Notes under the pieces: generated by a model
Databases searched by the model: none
Seen by the model: the letters and a program-made list of their open reading frames with translations, nothing else
Told to the model about the DNA's origin: nothing
Shown: positions 63,179-64,000 of the stretch, piece after piece
Position numbering within the stretch: the stretch's first letter is position 1
Layout of the letters: every line of letters starts with the position of its first letter
Origin: Porphyra umbilicalis
Lineage: Eukaryota > Rhodophyta > Bangiophyceae > Bangiales > Bangiaceae
Direction of reading: 5' to 3'
NCBI GenBank assembly: GCA_002049455.2
Contig: KV919133.1
Span: 1 to 64,000 of the forward strand
Length of the DNA: 64,000 nucleotides
Position numbers and translations under genes: made by a program

Positions 63179-64000
63179 GGCAGCAGTCGGGGGCGCCCGT
63201 CGTCGGTCGGGCGGGCAACCTTGGGGAGGGGGGCGCGCGAGTGGGAGCGGGCCGGCGAGCGGGTGGCGCCCGGGCGTCGTGGGTGACCAGAGGGGCCGGG
63301 GGGGCGGCGCCGCGTGACACCCTTGCGGGATGGAGTGGGAGGCGCGTGACAAGGTCGACGGTGGCCCTTGGCCTGGCGGCGGCGTCGGGCATGGGGTGGG
63401 GCCTTGATGTCCGGCGCGTCGGGTGTGGGATGGGCAGCGGCGGGCAACACGGCGTGGGGTCCCCACCGCCACCCTCGTGGTCTGGTGCAACCGTTTGAAA
63501 ATTCAGATGGCTGGCGGCTGTCTGGCGATTCCACTGAAACCAAATTGAGTTTGCGTTCCGAACTTGCGCGGAATGTAACCGTCCACCCATTGTGACGAGC
63601 GTCCTCCTCGGCTGAATGCCTTTTCCGCGTCGCGCACGGCGCCGCACGCGGGGGCGTCTTGGGGGACGCCCGACCCCCAACAACTCCCGCGCGCCGTGGC
63701 GCCGGTCGAGGCCCCGCCCGCGCGGCCGCGGCGGCGCCACCGGCGGGCGTGCCCGCCGCGGCTGCCGCACCACGCCGCGCCCGTGGCGGTGACCGTGGCG
63801 GCGGCGACGGCGGCGGCGGCGGCGCCGCCGCCCGCGGCACCCCGCCCCGCGCCCGCGCCGGCGGCGGCGGCGGTGGCCGACGCGCCGCCGCTGGCCGCCG
63901 CCGCCGTCGGGCGCGCCCCCGCCCGCCGGGGTCCCCCCCCGCGCCCGCCGCGGCCCGACCGTCGCCGCCAATGCCGGCGCTCCCCCCTGTGTCCAGCCTC
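63179..64000. other. Low-complexity end of window
   Basis: No supported gene lies here. The final 400 bp are almost only G and C with Ala/Arg/Pro-coding artefacts in all frames. Confidence 0.4.

Noticed and set aside
1-64000. tRNA, rRNA and CRISPR arrays
   Set aside because: I scanned for T-loop-like GTTCGA motifs with paired stems, rRNA core words and regularly spaced short repeats and found none; the 90-bp array has no spacers.
1-64000. Programmed ribosomal frameshifting as the general explanation of frame changes
   Set aside because: Slips occur in both directions, in many unrelated genes and several times per gene, always at G/C runs of varied length, without shared slippery heptamers; assembly run-length error is simpler.

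Overview
The window is nuclear DNA from a eukaryote with a very GC-rich, gene-compact and intron-poor genome. A red alga of the Porphyra/Pyropia type fits best. The evidence is: conserved eukaryotic proteins (SMC2, a PAK-like kinase, a PP2C, EEF1A methyltransferase, a mitochondrial carrier); short GT-AG introns of 200-500 bp, mostly none or one per gene; long G/C homopolymers inside and beside genes; and two predicted plastid proteins whose first residues are M-A-F, one of them a PBS-lyase-type HEAT-repeat protein. The species call is an inference.

Layout. 1-12 kb is mainly mobile DNA in less GC-rich sequence: a PIF/Harbinger pair (DDE transposase plus Myb/SANT-like protein, opposite strands), a decayed hAT transposase with in-frame stops, foldback and MITE-like pieces, and one copy of a ~783-bp inverted-repeat element. 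12.5-25.8 kb holds a secreted subtilisin-like protease, a CRIB-containing PAK-like kinase (minus strand), a mitochondrial carrier of the folate/FAD/NAD/pyrimidine branch and a TIMP/netrin-like secreted protein (minus strand). 26.3-30 kb is again mobile: the second ~783-bp element and a 2.2-kb element with ~567-bp inverted arms and a 9-bp target duplication (MULE-like). 32.7-63.2 kb is the host-gene half: SMC2, a METTL21-like methyltransferase, a TPR plus J-domain membrane cochaperone, PP2C, HEAT-repeat plastid protein, SRPBCC/START-like protein, DUF1295 membrane reductase-like protein, GIY-YIG plastid protein, EEF1A lysine methyltransferase 2, a voltage-gated channel with an unusual pore, and an atypical kinase-like protein.

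The host genes are unrelated housekeeping and signalling genes, with several convergent pairs (SMC2/METTL21-like, PP2C/HEAT, GIY-YIG/EFM4) and no operon-like logic. The most important caution is that most conserved proteins change reading frame at long G or C runs. I read this mainly as homopolymer-length error in the assembly, with real slippage mutation as the alternative. Coordinates therefore give the outer limits of each coding region, and several are not single open frames.
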